A program made the position numbers and the translations under genes. A DNA stretch of 64,000 nt from Bugulina stolonifera (taxonomy: Eukaryota; Bryozoa; Gymnolaemata; Cheilostomatida; Bugulidae): positions 22,483,233-22,547,232 of the forward strand of contig OW285188.1 in NCBI GenBank assembly GCA_935421135.1, written 5' to 3'. Of this stretch, positions 23,463 to 35,489 are shown in pieces (position 1 is the stretch's first letter; each line of letters starts with the position of its first letter). The notes beneath the pieces were generated by a model. That model did no database searches and was not told the origin of the DNA. It was given only the letters and a program-made list of their open reading frames with translations.

Positions 23463-26400
23463 ATGCCTGGAATCGAACTTGATGCTGAGTAAGTATAGTT
23501 GTATGTATGTATACTAGGTAACAGGCACATAACTTATATGTAAATCAAGTAGAACCAACTACAACTACACCAGTACAGCACTGAGTACCACAACATCTTT
23601 CTACTAAGGACAATTCGAGTTTTAGAAATAGGACAACCCTGCTGATACTCTAACCAATCCCCAAATGACAGGTAATACTGACCTGTGGAGGACAAATTTT
23701 AATAATAAACCCTGAACTAATAGATGAGATACTGTGACTGTCCCTACTCATGCTGATGCTACTAACTATCACTATGACCATGATGTGACTATGCTACATG
23801 CTATTCAATACTAAAAGGCACTCCCTTCTACCAGACATACGTCTTTGAGTCAAGACCTTCTGGGAGCTGTCTACTCCTGCAAGCCTAGTTACATGTTTTA
23901 TGAGTTTCATGTAGTCATTGTCCTATTTAAATTCCGAACTCCACATCAGTGTGGGTGCCGGATAATAGACCGACACACCAACTGCATATGCTAGCTGATA
24001 TCATGTCGATCAATGATTGAATCTTAACATGATTTGCCGGCTATTTTAGTGTGAAGCCAAGTTGGGCTGATCAAGTGGAAGAAGGGGAAGACATTGGTGA
24101 GTGAATAAATGCCAATTGTTGGCATCCTTTTGGATAAGCACACAAAAATTGCCCACATTTATTATTTTTATAAATAGCCTTGGTCCCTCTGTCATGCTAA
24201 ATATTGTTGCTTTATTCCCTTTCTAGATTTACCTCCTAGAAGCGAAACCTTTGACAAAAACACAGGCACCCGTACTGTGACTGAGTACAAAGTAAATGAG
24301 GATGGAAAGAAAGTTAAAGTGGTGAAAACATACAAAACTGAAACTCGAAAGGTTTCAAAATCAATTGCAAAACGCAAGGTTTGTTGTTTATAATTAATAA
24401 ATTACTTCACTCTCTGTATGGTTTGCTAGTTATAAGGAATGATTTATTCATTTCTATTGTCTTGGCATTCAGTTGGTAGGCCTATAGCCTATCAGAGATA
24501 TGCTAGTAGTAGTACCAGTACATTTAGGCCTATTTTAAACAAATGGAATGTTATGGGTTTTTATGTTAACATTTAGACATGGAAAAAATTTGGAGGAGCT
24601 TCCATGGATCCCCCAGGACCTAATCCAGCTAACACAATATGCTCTGTGGAGGATATATACATGCAGTTCGTACACACAAAGGAGGCTGCACAGGAAGCTG
24701 AGAGTGAGGCTGATCCCCTGGCAGCTCTGAAAGGTCAGCTATTAGTCCTGCTAGCAAAAGTCTTTCAGTCACATAGAATATGTTTCAAGCTTAAACATTG
24801 GGTAACATACATGTAGGCTTAATTGCGAGCTTGAGGGTGCATAAAAAGCGATAAAGCTCTATATTTATATTTTGTTCAATATGGTGGTGCTTGCTGTATT
24901 ACAGGACAGAAAATGGTGCAGTGTCGTATTTGTAAGGGTGACCATTGGACAACTAAATGTCCATATAAGGATACTCTGGGTACACTACAGGAGTCTCTTA
25001 CCCAAGGAGATGCAGCCACTCCTCCCAATGAGTCTGCAGACAGTGGTGCACCCAAACCTGGTGGTGGTACTGGTAAATATATTCCTCCCAGTCAAAGGGC
25101 CGGCAGTGGCCAAAGGAAGGAAGGAGAATCTATGCAGTCAAAAACGAGAGGTGAGAACTTGGCCCTCTGATCATTACTGTGTGTATTTATGTTCTTATTC
25201 ATCCTAGCTGTGGTCTTGACCATCTTACAAAGCCACTTGATGTCAATTGTTTATATTTGTAGATGATCATGCTACTATCCGAGTCACTAACCTATCAGAA
25301 GACACTGTGGAGGAGGATCTGCAAGAACTATTCAGACCTTTTGGTCACATCTCTAGAATTTATCTGGCTAAAGACAAAATTACTGGAGCATCTAAGGTAT
25401 GTAAATCCTTTTTATTATTCTTGGTCATCATGGCAAGTACCCAACGTAGGTTCTAAGAGCCGTGATGAGATGTCCACCTCTTTGTTTTACTTGACATTCT
25501 TAGCTTGGCCAATTCCTAAATGATATGGACACAAACATTAGTCTAGCATACCACACACGCTTACAGTAGAATAGTGTGATATGGACACAAACATTAGTAT
25601 AGCATACCACACAGCTTACAGTAGAATCTAGATGCTGCTAAACTTTGACTTAGAACTTTGAACCTAACCCTATCAATCAAATTGTGATAGCCTAGTTTTT
25701 CTGCAGAGTTGTTCATGTATTGCAAAGCAGTAGTTGTAATTTTTACTAGAGACAAATACAATAACAATTATATCAAGGATATAACAACTGGCGACGAGGA
25801 TGGGATTATACAACATATTCTACTATTAAACTGGACATAACACTAAAACAGCATGGGTGATAAAACAGAACAACTAATAGCACTGCTAGCTCAGCAGCAG
25901 GAGATACAGGCACAGCAACTAGCTGAATTCAGACAGCAGCAAGCAGAGACTAACAGTAAGATTGTAGAACTGCTACAAGGTAGGACTGATATACCTGTAC
26001 CTATGTCTGCTTTGCCGAATTTTCCGGGTTTTGATCCAAATCAAGAGCTATTAAGTGATTACATGCAAAGGTTCAGAACCTTCACAACAGCTCATTCAGT
26101 TCATGCTGACAAACAAGCCGGAATATTCTTGACAAATCAGTCCCCATGGCTGTATAAACAACTAAGTAATTTGGCTGCCCAATTACCGACTCCTAAACAA
26201 ATGAATGCTCTTACACTCGATGAGATTGAAGGGTTTCTCAAAGAGCAATATGATCCGACCCAGTTCATTGTGAGAGAACGCCATAAATTCTGGAGTGACA
26301 TGACCAGAAAACCAGGCGAAAGGATTCATGAATTGGCTGCCCGGATCCGCCAGGACGCCTCTACTTGTGCCTTCGGTGACATCGCAGACCCCCTCGATGA

Positions 26401-29400
26401 CGCAATGAGAACTCGCTTCATGTGTTCAGTCAACAATGAGGCAATATTGAAAGCACTTTTCAAAGTTAAACCCACGGAGTTAACTTTTGCCAAGGCAGTG
26501 GAAATCGCTGTTGAAACCGAAGAGGCATCCAAGGTGGCCAAGGAGACGGTACACGGAGCCACACCCCAACTACACCAGGTAGTTGACAACAACATAAATA
26601 AAGTCCAGGGTAACACCCCCTCACCTCACAAGAACCGAGGCAACCGACGGAACAAGCCTCCACCCAACCAAGGGAAGACAATTCCTTGTTTTCGATGTGA
26701 TAATACTGGTCATGCACCCGATGACTGCAGATTTAAGGACAAATCATGCAATTTCTGTCAAATCAAAGGCCACATTGAGCGTGCTTGTCGAAAGAAAAAG
26801 AAGCAGGAAGCTCAGGTCAAGGTCATCACATCGAAACAAGAGGTGAGGAGAGTTGATTCCATGAATCAACTTCGGCAGGCAATAATTATAAATGGGCAGG
26901 CCGTCCCTCTAGAGCTCGACACAGGGGCCAGTGACAACTTCATCACAAAAGCAGTATGGGAGAAACTTGGAAAGCCATCACTGTTGCCCTCAGACACCCG
27001 GTATCAGTCAGCCACGCAACATGAGATTACTGTACTCGGGTATTGCCACCTGAAGTCGAAGCTACCTAATAAGCGAGGGAAAGGAACTCCTATTCGCTAT
27101 GTAGTGAGCACCGTCCCAGATTTGAACCTCCTTGGGAGACATGCTATATGGACACTGGGAATATCAATTGATGCTGCTCTAAGCACTACTGCGGGGACAC
27201 CCCGTGTGCTCACTATTGGAGTGGACGTGCCAGACACACATCTGCAAAATGATTGCAGAGAGCTGTGTAGCGAGTTTCCAGATCTATTCAAGGACGAACT
27301 GGGATGTCTCAAAGGCTATGAACTGGAAGTCAACTTCCAGCCTGACACCCAACCAATCTACTGCCGCCCAAGGCCAGTACCATTTGCCCTCCAGGAAGAT
27401 CTAAACCAAGCTTTAGATGCGGGTATTGCTAAAGGTATATGGAAACCTGTACAGTTCAACAACTATGGCACTCCCATAGTACCAGTCAGGAAACCTGGGG
27501 GTAAAATCAGAGTGTGTGGAGACTACTCCAAAACAGTCAACGCACAGCTGGAAACCCATCGCCAGCCTATACCCCTACCTGAAGATCTGATCAGGAAACT
27601 TGCCGGTGGCCATGGCTATTCAAAGATAGACCTGGCAGACGCCTATAACCAAATCCCACTGGGACCTGAGAGTCAGAAAAAACTAGCTTTGTCAACACAA
27701 AGAGGAGTCCTTCTCCAGATGCGCCTTCCTTTCGGAATCAGTTCTGCTCCAGGTTATTTCCAGGGGATCATGAATCAGCTAACCAGTGACCTTCCCGGAG
27801 TCGCTGTGTACCTTGACGATATTCTCGTCAGTGGAGCTAATGCCCAGGAACACCTCAGTAACCTCAGAAATCTACTCAAACGACTTGATGATCACAACCT
27901 CCGTTGCAGACTCGATAAATGTGTGTTTGCACAACCTTCAGTGGAGTACCTCGGCCATAAGCTGACAGCCAGCGGCCTTGAGAAGGGCAGAAAGGCAGAT
28001 GCCGTGGCGCAGATGCCAGCTCCAAAGAACCCGGATGAACTAAAGTCATTCCTCGGGTCTATACAGTTTTACCGCAAGTTTCTACCCAACCTTGCTGAGA
28101 TTACGGAGCCACTCCATCAGTTGCTGCGAAAAGGAGCGGACTGGTGTTGGGAAGAGAGACAGCAGGCAAGTTATGAGAAGTTGAAGCAGCACTTGACAAA
28201 TGATACAGTGCTCACCCACTTCAACCCAAACCTTCCAATAGGTATTGCCTGCGATGCCTCTGAAACAGGCATCGGTGCGGTACTATTTCACAGATTTCCA
28301 GATGGCAGTGAGAGGCCAATCGAGAATGCCTCGAAAACACTTGATGACACACAGAGAAGATATGGACAAATACAGAAGGAAGCCTTGTCCATAGTTTATG
28401 GTCTGAAGAAGTTCTACCAGTACCTTTATGGACGGAGATTTATACTGGTAACAGACCACAAGCCTCTCCTAGCAATGTTTGGCTCTAAAAAGGGAGTCCC
28501 AGCATTGGCTGCCAACCGTCTCTCCAGATGGGCCCTCCAACTCAGCCAGTACGACTACACTGCTGAGTACAGAGCAACCAGCAAACACGGAAACGCTGAT
28601 GCTCTCAGTCGTCTACCTGTAGGCCCTGATGAAGGATTTGACGCCACCGAGCGTGATGAAGATGTGGACACTGTGCTGGCTGTCAGAACCATAGGCCAGC
28701 AAGTAACATCGAAAGGCTCTTCACTAGCCAAGGAATCCTCTAAGGATCCAGTTATTTCTCAAGTCATGCGCTACATCATGGATGGTTGGCCTCTCAAGGA
28801 CTTGAGGAAGGAGGGAAATGGAGAGACACTGGAATGTTTCAGACAAGTTGCTGATTCTTTGTCTGTTGTGGACAACTGCCTACTCTATGGGTCAAGGGTG
28901 GCCATTCCACAGAGTCTCCAAAGACAGACTCTGCAGCTGCTGCATACAGGCCACTTTGGAATGCAACGAATGAAACAGTTGGCCAGATCAGCAGTTTATT
29001 GGCCAAGGATAGACAAGGACATCGAGGAGACAAGCCGGCAGTGTACAGACTGTGGCGAAAACCAAAGGCATCCACCCAAGTATCCAGTCCACCCCTGGAT
29101 GATGCCTGAGAGACCCTGGAGTCGGCTACATGTTGACCACGCAATCAACTTTATGGGAAGCAACTACTTGGTGCTGGTCGATGCGTACTCCAAGTACCCA
29201 TGTATAAGTAGGACCAACTCAACGACCACCAAGGCCACAACTGACATACTAGAGGAAGTCTTCGCCCATTTTGGCTACCCTCATACTATTGTCAGTGATA
29301 ACGCCTCCACCTTCACGTCTGGAGAATTTCAAGAGTGGTGTGCACAACGTGGCATTACGCACCTCACAGGGGCACCATACCACCCCGCTACAAACGGAGC

Positions 29401-30921
29401 AGCCGAAAGGCTAGTACAGAGTTTCAAGAACTCCCTAAAACGATCGAGATTACCACCGAAAGAGGCACTTCAAGAGTTCCTGATGCAGTACCGGAGAACG
29501 CCTTTGTCAACAGGCCTCTCTCCCAGCCAACTACTGAATGGACGACAGATCAGGTGCACAATAGACACGTTGCTTCCCCTGCCTGCCACCCTGGCACAAA
29601 AAGCACAAATGGACGTGCTAAAACCACCTGCCAAACCCATATGCCAGGTCATGGAGTATGTAGAAGGAATGCCGGTCTGGGCATTATACTTCGGGCCTAA
29701 ACAGCAGAACAAACCTAGATGGGTACCAGCAGTGGTTACAAAAAGGCTCGGTCCTAGAAGCGTTAATGTTAAAGTGGAGCCAAAAGGACCTGTATGGAGA
29801 CGTCACGTAGAGCAGCTGAGACCAAGACATGCATCTCCCGAAGATGATGAGCCCGCAGAAACCATTTTGATTCCACCGACCGAAACTAACCATGAGATAC
29901 CTGACGAAACACCTGTACCACCGCCATCCAAACGCCCAAACCCCAGATGGCCGACCAGTGGTTTCGATCGAAATAACCCTCGTAGATCCGAAAGACTGAA
30001 GGCTAAGAGTGACGCTAAAATGTGACAATTCGGTTCTGTTAGAGAAGCCTTCAGCCTAGAGGGGAGGTGTGATATGGACACAAACATTAGTCTAGCATAC
30101 CACACACGCTTACAGTAGAATAGTGTGATATGGACACAAACATTAGTATAGCATACCACACAGCTTACAGTAGAATCTAGATGCTGCTAAACTTTGACTT
30201 AGAACTTTGAACCTAACCCTATCAATCAAATTGTGATAGCCTAGTTTTTCTGCAGAGTTGTTCATGTATTGCAAAGCAGTAGTTGTAATTTTTACTAGAG
30301 ACAAATACAATAACAATTATATCAAGGATATAACACTAAATATGGCTTATGACACTGTTAAATAATCTTGTAAGGAAACATAGTTCTCAAGGTTGTACAT
30401 GCATGTAACAAAGAGCTTATAATTTGTACATGCATGTACCAAAGAGCTTATAACCTGTACATTGTAATTGTAGGGATTTGCATTTATCAACTTTGGTCGG
30501 AAAGAAGATGCGGCTAGAGCTATTAAAGGTGTCTCTGGATTTGGCTATGATCACTTGATATTGAAGGTGGAATGGGCCAAGTAAGTGTTTCTGTCAAAAT
30601 CATTGTTTCTGTGTCTGCAGCATGTTAAGAGGAATTCTTTAAGCTTACTAGATGTTCTGTCATTTTCTGTCTGGCAATTATATGATGTATATAGGATGTA
30701 GGATCCAATTATAATGGCAGCAAATTATCATCTTGTTGCTGTTAAAACTTCGCCATTTAAAGTCTTCCACTCAGTGTGCTCAGTAGAGAAGGAAAGCTGG
30801 CTATGGGTTCTCATTTCATGTTACATGAAGATGTTTGTAGTTCTAGAATTCATATTTGCATGCAGTTTACATGTATTTTGTTTTATTTTTGCATTGCAGG
30901 CCCTCTGGGGACAACAAATAG
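23463..30921 (+). CDS. EIF3G: Eukaryotic translation initiation factor 3 subunit G
   Basis: Exons: 23463-23488, 24050-24096, 24227-24378, 24577-24733, 24905-25150, 25263-25396, 30474-30580, 30900-30921; phases close to 296 aa (human 320). Seen: [13 protein letters not shown] near the N-terminus, the conserved [15 protein letters not shown] block, a CCHC zinc knuckle C134[12 protein letters not shown]146, and a C-terminal RRM with RNP2 IRVTNL (215-220) and RNP1 KGFAFINF across the intron at residue 254/255. The protein ends VEWAKPSGDNK. eIF3G is a peripheral eIF3 subunit that binds RNA and works in scanning and reinitiation on the 40S ribosome. The intron inside the RRM has been enlarged to about 5 kb by a Gypsy retrotransposon in the same orientation. 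Confidence 0.97.
25521..25786 (+). repeat. 5' LTR
   Basis: TG...CA bounded, 266 bp. Its first half contains an imperfect tandem duplication of about 55 bp: TGATATGGACACAAACATTA occurs at 25521 and again near 25577, so the LTR 5' end is present twice. Confidence 0.95.
25789..25807 (+). promoter_or_regulatory. Primer-binding site
   Basis: TGGCGACGAGGATGGGATT starts two bases after the 5' LTR. From memory it is complementary to the 3' end of the conserved animal tRNA-Ser(GCU), including the CCA. The position and the TGG start are diagnostic; the tRNA identity should be confirmed. Confidence 0.75.
25853..30025 (+). CDS. Gypsy Gag-Pol polyprotein, 1390 aa, single frame
   Basis: Domains in order: Gag with a glutamine-rich start; nucleocapsid zinc knuckles [14 protein letters not shown] and [14 protein letters not shown]; aspartic protease with DTGA at 356-359; reverse transcriptase with YLDD at 653-656; RNase H with IACDASETG and TDHKPLL; integrase with an HHCC finger from H1031 (HTGH ... 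CTDC). The integrase core has D1095, D1149 and E1185, the last pair at DD35E spacing. All catalytic residues I checked are present and there is no stop or frameshift. Gag and Pol share one frame, so no recoding is needed. It copies RNA to DNA and integrates it. The general layout is of Mag-like or related Gypsy lineages; the exact clade is not assigned. Confidence 0.97.
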   Translation: MGDKTEQLIALLAQQQEIQAQQLAEFRQQQAETNSKIVELLQGRTDIPVPMSALPNFPGFDPNQELLSDYMQRFRTFTTAHSVHADKQAGIFLTNQSPWLYKQLSNLAAQLPTPKQMNALTLDEIEGFLKEQYDPTQFIVRERHKFWSDMTRKPGERIHELAARIRQDASTCAFGDIADPLDDAMRTRFMCSVNNEAILKALFKVKPTELTFAKAVEIAVETEEASKVAKETVHGATPQLHQVVDNNINKVQGNTPSPHKNRGNRRNKPPPNQGKTIPCFRCDNTGHAPDDCRFKDKSCNFCQIKGHIERACRKKKKQEAQVKVITSKQEVRRVDSMNQLRQAIIINGQAVPLELDTGASDNFITKAVWEKLGKPSLLPSDTRYQSATQHEITVLGYCHLKSKLPNKRGKGTPIRYVVSTVPDLNLLGRHAIWTLGISIDAALSTTAGTPRVLTIGVDVPDTHLQNDCRELCSEFPDLFKDELGCLKGYELEVNFQPDTQPIYCRPRPVPFALQEDLNQALDAGIAKGIWKPVQFNNYGTPIVPVRKPGGKIRVCGDYSKTVNAQLETHRQPIPLPEDLIRKLAGGHGYSKIDLADAYNQIPLGPESQKKLALSTQRGVLLQMRLPFGISSAPGYFQGIMNQLTSDLPGVAVYLDDILVSGANAQEHLSNLRNLLKRLDDHNLRCRLDKCVFAQPSVEYLGHKLTASGLEKGRKADAVAQMPAPKNPDELKSFLGSIQFYRKFLPNLAEITEPLHQLLRKGADWCWEERQQASYEKLKQHLTNDTVLTHFNPNLPIGIACDASETGIGAVLFHRFPDGSERPIENASKTLDDTQRRYGQIQKEALSIVYGLKKFYQYLYGRRFILVTDHKPLLAMFGSKKGVPALAANRLSRWALQLSQYDYTAEYRATSKHGNADALSRLPVGPDEGFDATERDEDVDTVLAVRTIGQQVTSKGSSLAKESSKDPVISQVMRYIMDGWPLKDLRKEGNGETLECFRQVADSLSVVDNCLLYGSRVAIPQSLQRQTLQLLHTGHFGMQRMKQLARSAVYWPRIDKDIEETSRQCTDCGENQRHPPKYPVHPWMMPERPWSRLHVDHAINFMGSNYLVLVDAYSKYPCISRTNSTTTKATTDILEEVFAHFGYPHTIVSDNASTFTSGEFQEWCAQRGITHLTGAPYHPATNGAAERLVQSFKNSLKRSRLPPKEALQEFLMQYRRTPLSTGLSPSQLLNGRQIRCTIDTLLPLPATLAQKAQMDVLKPPAKPICQVMEYVEGMPVWALYFGPKQQNKPRWVPAVVTKRLGPRSVNVKVEPKGPVWRRHVEQLRPRHASPEDDEPAETILIPPTETNHEIPDETPVPPPSKRPNPRWPTSGFDRNNPRRSERLKAKSDAKM
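30058..30069 (+). other. Polypurine tract
   Basis: AGAGGGGAGGTG lies directly before the 3' LTR, the expected place for plus-strand priming. Confidence 0.75.
30070..30335 (+). repeat. 3' LTR
   Basis: 266 bp, with no difference from the 5' LTR that I could find by eye, including the internal tandem duplication. Confidence 0.95.
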
Positions 30922-31003
30922 ATGGAAGCAATGCTGCTAAGGTTTCTGTCTACAAAATGGATTTAACGTTGAAATGTTGTTTTGTACTGGTATTGTTACA
31001 GAA

Positions 31004-31009
31004 AATAAA
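31004..31009 (+). terminator. Poly(A) signal of eIF3G
   Basis: AATAAA about 83 bp after the eIF3G stop codon; a second AATAAA follows near 31067. Confidence 0.55.
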
Positions 31010-31069
31010 AAATTATGTGTTGTACTAATATCTGATATCAAGTGCACAGCATTCATTCAAAACTGAAAA

Positions 31070-34000
31070 ATAAACTTGCGGTTTGGTTCTTTCTTTGAAT
31101 TTTGACCAAACCAGTTTCATAACCATACTGCCTGCAGTAGTGTAGTGCACCTACCAGCATGCTCCTAAACTCATATAATATACTGACTACTGTTTGCATG
31201 CATATTAGGTTGTCACTACATAACAAGCTCACAGGCCAACTTGAAGATAAATTTTCCTTGTGAGATTTCTGTAGCCAGTCCTGACAACAGGTGATCTAGC
31301 AAGTGACTGTTGATCATTTATCATCCATGTCCAAGAGCAATTAACTCCAATGAAATATCTACAAGCACTTGAGTAGCTGTAAAATGACCCACAAACTTAG
31401 ACAGGGTATAAAGTATGTTCAACAGTTGCAAAAGTGCTCCAAAATATTCAGCTGGTCATGATGGTTATTGAATATACAAGTAAAACTAAAAGTACTTTGC
31501 TTTAGCACTAAATTTGTGCAGCTTGGTGATCAAGTAAGAAGAATCTGTCAATATGTATGTCCTGTCTAGGTTAAGGCAACCAGAAGTAAATCTCAGCATT
31601 GCCTGGGAGTTATCACAATGCACAAAACACATTGGGAGTTGCGCCCTCTTTCTCTGACATAGCTTCATATAATGTAAAGTCATTGTACTGATGTGATGTG
31701 TGTTGGAATGGATAGCAATGTCATTCCCATAACACAATGTTATAATTATTATTACTATAATCATATGTATAATAGGGCCTATTAATAATAATTTATAGTT
31801 AATCTAAAACAGCATGCAATGTAGATGTAATTATATATGGCAATTTAAATATAAACCTGTATAGCGCATTTCCCGATTTATATTGTCAACACAATTGTCT
31901 TAAACAAAGCACTAGGAAAAGATGCCTGCATACCCAAGACCATTTTTTAAAAAAAACTCAAACCGATAAAACACATAATGTACATGTCCACTGTACTATA
32001 ATACATGTAGTTACTGGAAGGGTCTAAAGCCATGGGCTCTACCCTCAGCATTAATTATAGTAGTCTCTACCTACTATATTTTGCCAATTGACAATAACAG
32101 TCAACAGATCTGGCTTATAATTATCCAGTGTTCTAGTCCTGTTCCTTATTTGCCCAGGCTTTAAGAAATATTTGTTTACATTAAAAGTAGTAATGGCTCA
32201 AATAAATCATTATGTTATTTTATTGGTGATAGTTTTCTTCAAACATTAAGCAATCATTATTCATAAAATTATTCACATTGTCGATTGTCTACAAACTTCC
32301 TATCTGATTGCTGCTCCACAATGCAAACAATTTCATCTTCTTTTACTATTACACATACATTAAAATGTGAATTTGGTATGTTGTACCTTCTGCATAAAAA
32401 CACCAAAAGGCTCTAGAATTATTGTATGATGACAGGAAATTAGGTAATAGATTATTATTAGCAGACAGCAGTCCATAATAATACAAAGTTGATTGAATTG
32501 CGGTACTTTTGATGGTGAGCTTACCGTTTTGTAACATGCCCTTCAACCTGAGTAATAATAGACTTCAAAATGCGCTTAAAATAGATTTGTAGTTTCATAG
32601 GGTTTCAAACTGTATTCTGTACCATGATAATACAGTTTACTTTGTCAAACATGTCTGCTTATATGGGTTCACAGTCTGGGAGGTCTATAAGCCAGACTAC
32701 ATAGGTATGCCACTATTACAATATTATATTATATTATGTGCTTGTACTGTTCACTGATCAACTCTGCTGCTTTGACAGTTGTATATCTCAGCCATGTGAA
32801 ATACTTGTATAAGTCCTATATTGGAGCATCCTAGGCTATGTTATGACGTAATTTAATGGTGAGTGATGCTGAAATTGGTTACTGATTGCCACTGAGGACA
32901 GAAACAATAATGCTAGTGTCAGGTACCAAATTATTTGTAAAACCTGCTTGTTGTTTCTAAAGAATGATCAAAATCTAAATTACCCCGAGGCTCAGAGGCT
33001 AGATTTTTGTTACAATTACAAAGTTAAACTGTAACAGAAGGCCTGACAGTAACGATGTTTTGTTAAGTAACAATTCTACATTGACACGATTTTACTCTCA
33101 AACATGTCAGTATAGTAAATCAACATGTAAATCATTGTAGTTTAGTTGTTGACAATCGATAGCATGTAACAAGATTGCTATTTAACACTAATTGAAGTAC
33201 ATTACATTCAAGTAATTGCGGGTCATCTGAAATCTTTGCCTACTTGTCAGTCTGTCTTGTATATTATAGTGTGTTAGAAACATTTTTGCTACATTGTTAT
33301 AGAGAAATAAGTTGTAGCACCATTAATTCGCAACCTTTATATTCAGTTAGTCTAAGATAAGCCGTGGTTGGATGACAAAAATACACCCTAGTCAGCAGCA
33401 GCCCACTCCTCATTCTTGTAACTACTGCACAAATATAAAACCTGGATAGCGTGGGCATACATCTTATCACGATTACTCTACCCTGTTATTTGTATCTGAA
33501 TTAATACGCAGCAGGGAATCTACAGTACATGTAGAGACAAAGATATGTTTCTAAGGATGATCCAAAGAACTTGTTTGACAAAGATTTGCTTTTATTTTAA
33601 AAGCTGTTTATCCCAGAAGCCAACAACTAGCAAATATCAACCAGCGTGTTTACTGGTAAGCAGGTTAGATTCACATAGAATGTGTATACTAGTAGTTTGC
33701 CATCTGATATGTCCTCAGAGTTATTTATTAGGACCAAAGTTACAGTTTGTTTGTTTGATATGAGAATATAATAGTTACCTATGAACGTTGAAATTCTCTT
33801 TATTCTTTTTTAAATTTGTTAATTAGTACCACACCATAAAAATCTGGTCTTCACAAGTAAATATGTAGGCATGAAATGTTAGTGGCAAGGTTTGCTAGTT
33901 TTGTTCAGTTGACCACACCAACTGAGCCCTTTATAAGTTAATTCTACCACATCAAACAGCTCACAAATTTAGTTAGAACCTCAACCTCTTCAGATATCAT

Positions 34001-35489
34001 TAACCACTATTAGCAACAGTTAGTAGGAGACATGAAGCACCACAAGTGTTCTGATAACATTGTTCACCCTCTTCTTTTATCTTCACAATTGGTTTGATGT
34101 GTTTTTATTCAACACAGGAATATTATTATATTATAAGTAATTATTGATAATCATATACTTCTGTATTTTAGCTCTAATTATAATGCATACCTATAGGAGC
34201 TACCTGATATGGTGACCAAACCATCATTCAACACAGCCTGAATGGAAGCTGTACTTGACGTAGCAGACTAGAATATTAAATGCTGCAAAAATATTACTAG
34301 CAGTATTTTACACATACATGTATATGCATGCTATAATAAATTATGTTGGCTCTTTATGGGACTGGGCAAACTAAGGTATAAGAAAAGATCACAACTGCGA
34401 CATGCGATGTAAATGATATCAATTTGTATATTATGTCTTTAATTAAAAACTCGCCAAATGGTCAACGATTTTAGAGAAATTCAGGGTAACATTGCCAAGA
34501 TTTTGAGAGCACAAATGAGTGCTGAAAGCTTTTCCACTCCAGATGTGTGTTCAATTTTTAAGGGAAGTTTTGTAGTCACTGCAATAAGTTTTTTCTTTTT
34601 ATTAGCATTTAAAACGACAGCTCATCCCAATATGTTTATAACAAAAATCTGTGTTATAGTGGGCACAATTCATATTTGCTAAAACAGTGACATGTACATT
34701 TACATGTATATTTTATTATATTATTTTCAGGTTTCCCTCCTTCTGTGCATTGCATAGACTACAGGTCTTCAAGTAGAGGCCATTTAAGTCCTGCTGTTAC
34801 TTTCTCAATTTATAGACCATTAAAATGACACGACTGCAAAAATATCACTTAAAAATATTTACTTTTCCATCAGAGACAATAGGTACTATTATAAGTTAGT
34901 TAGCCAATGACTATCTCCATGTTTTAATGCACTTAAAATGTCAAACAAATCAGCTTCATGAATTGCTTGGCTAGTTAGTTGATTATGAAAGTAGAATCTT
35001 TACAGCTCAAAAGTTGTACACACCAAATTCTAAAATTACTTGTTCTGTTATCTGATCTCTCTAGAATTCATTGAATTTTAGATTAGTATTCAACTGCCAA
35101 CCCCTCTACCAACACCCATCACTCCCCCACAAGCAGGTACATGTTATAGTTATAGGTGTCACTAATACCTGTTGTACCTATTTACAATTCTTAAGTGGGC
35201 GGAGTTAAAGTTATTGAGCAATATCATCATCTCATATACAGTAGCACCACCTTACTCTTAAACATATGGAATACAACACCTTTTGTGTGCAGTTTCTCTA
35301 ATTATCCATTTTTAATTGTGACTCATTTAAAATTTTTACTTTTACCTCAATGTGTTCACTTTAACCTCAGGTGTGGAGGTGGCAGAGACCAAGTTGATCT
35401 GTAAAGGATATAAATTATTGAATTCTTTACACCAAAGCAGTAGCAGTGCAACATCAAACACTAGTGGAATATATTATTACTACAAAACC
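31070..35489. other. Intergenic region between eIF3G and Wnt; no gene seen
   Basis: About 4.4 kb without a supported exon. Short frames such as 34458-34682 have no family resemblance or convincing splice context. The region presumably includes the Wnt promoter. Composition is uniformly AT-rich; I see no clear element ends. Confidence 0.4.

Larger units (their letters stand above)
25521..30335 (+). mobile_element. Intact Ty3/Gypsy LTR retrotransposon in an eIF3G intron
   Basis: The 4815-bp element has 266-bp LTRs (25521-25786 and 30070-30335) that begin TGATATGG and end ATATAACA. A perfect 5-bp target duplication CTAAA lies at 25516-25520 and 30336-30340. The LTRs look identical base for base by eye, implying a very recent insertion. 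A primer-binding site, one uninterrupted Gag-Pol frame and a purine-rich tract are all present, and there is no envelope frame. It is inserted in sense within the eIF3G intron that splits the RRM. Confidence 0.97.

Noticed and set aside
25521..25627. The duplicated LTR start as two nested solo LTRs
   Set aside because: The same duplication is present in both LTRs and only one target duplication is found, so it is an internal feature of the LTR.
26326..29144. Minus-strand frames of 71-101 aa opposite the Gypsy polyprotein
   Set aside because: Shadows of the strongly biased Gag-Pol coding frame, with no independent features.
34458..34682. Candidate first exon of Wnt with a hydrophobic stretch (SFVVTAISFFFLLAF)
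   Set aside because: Its only phase-compatible donor (AT|GTTTAT) is poor; exon 35490-35557 has a strong donor, the correct phase and gives the LWSLQ junction.
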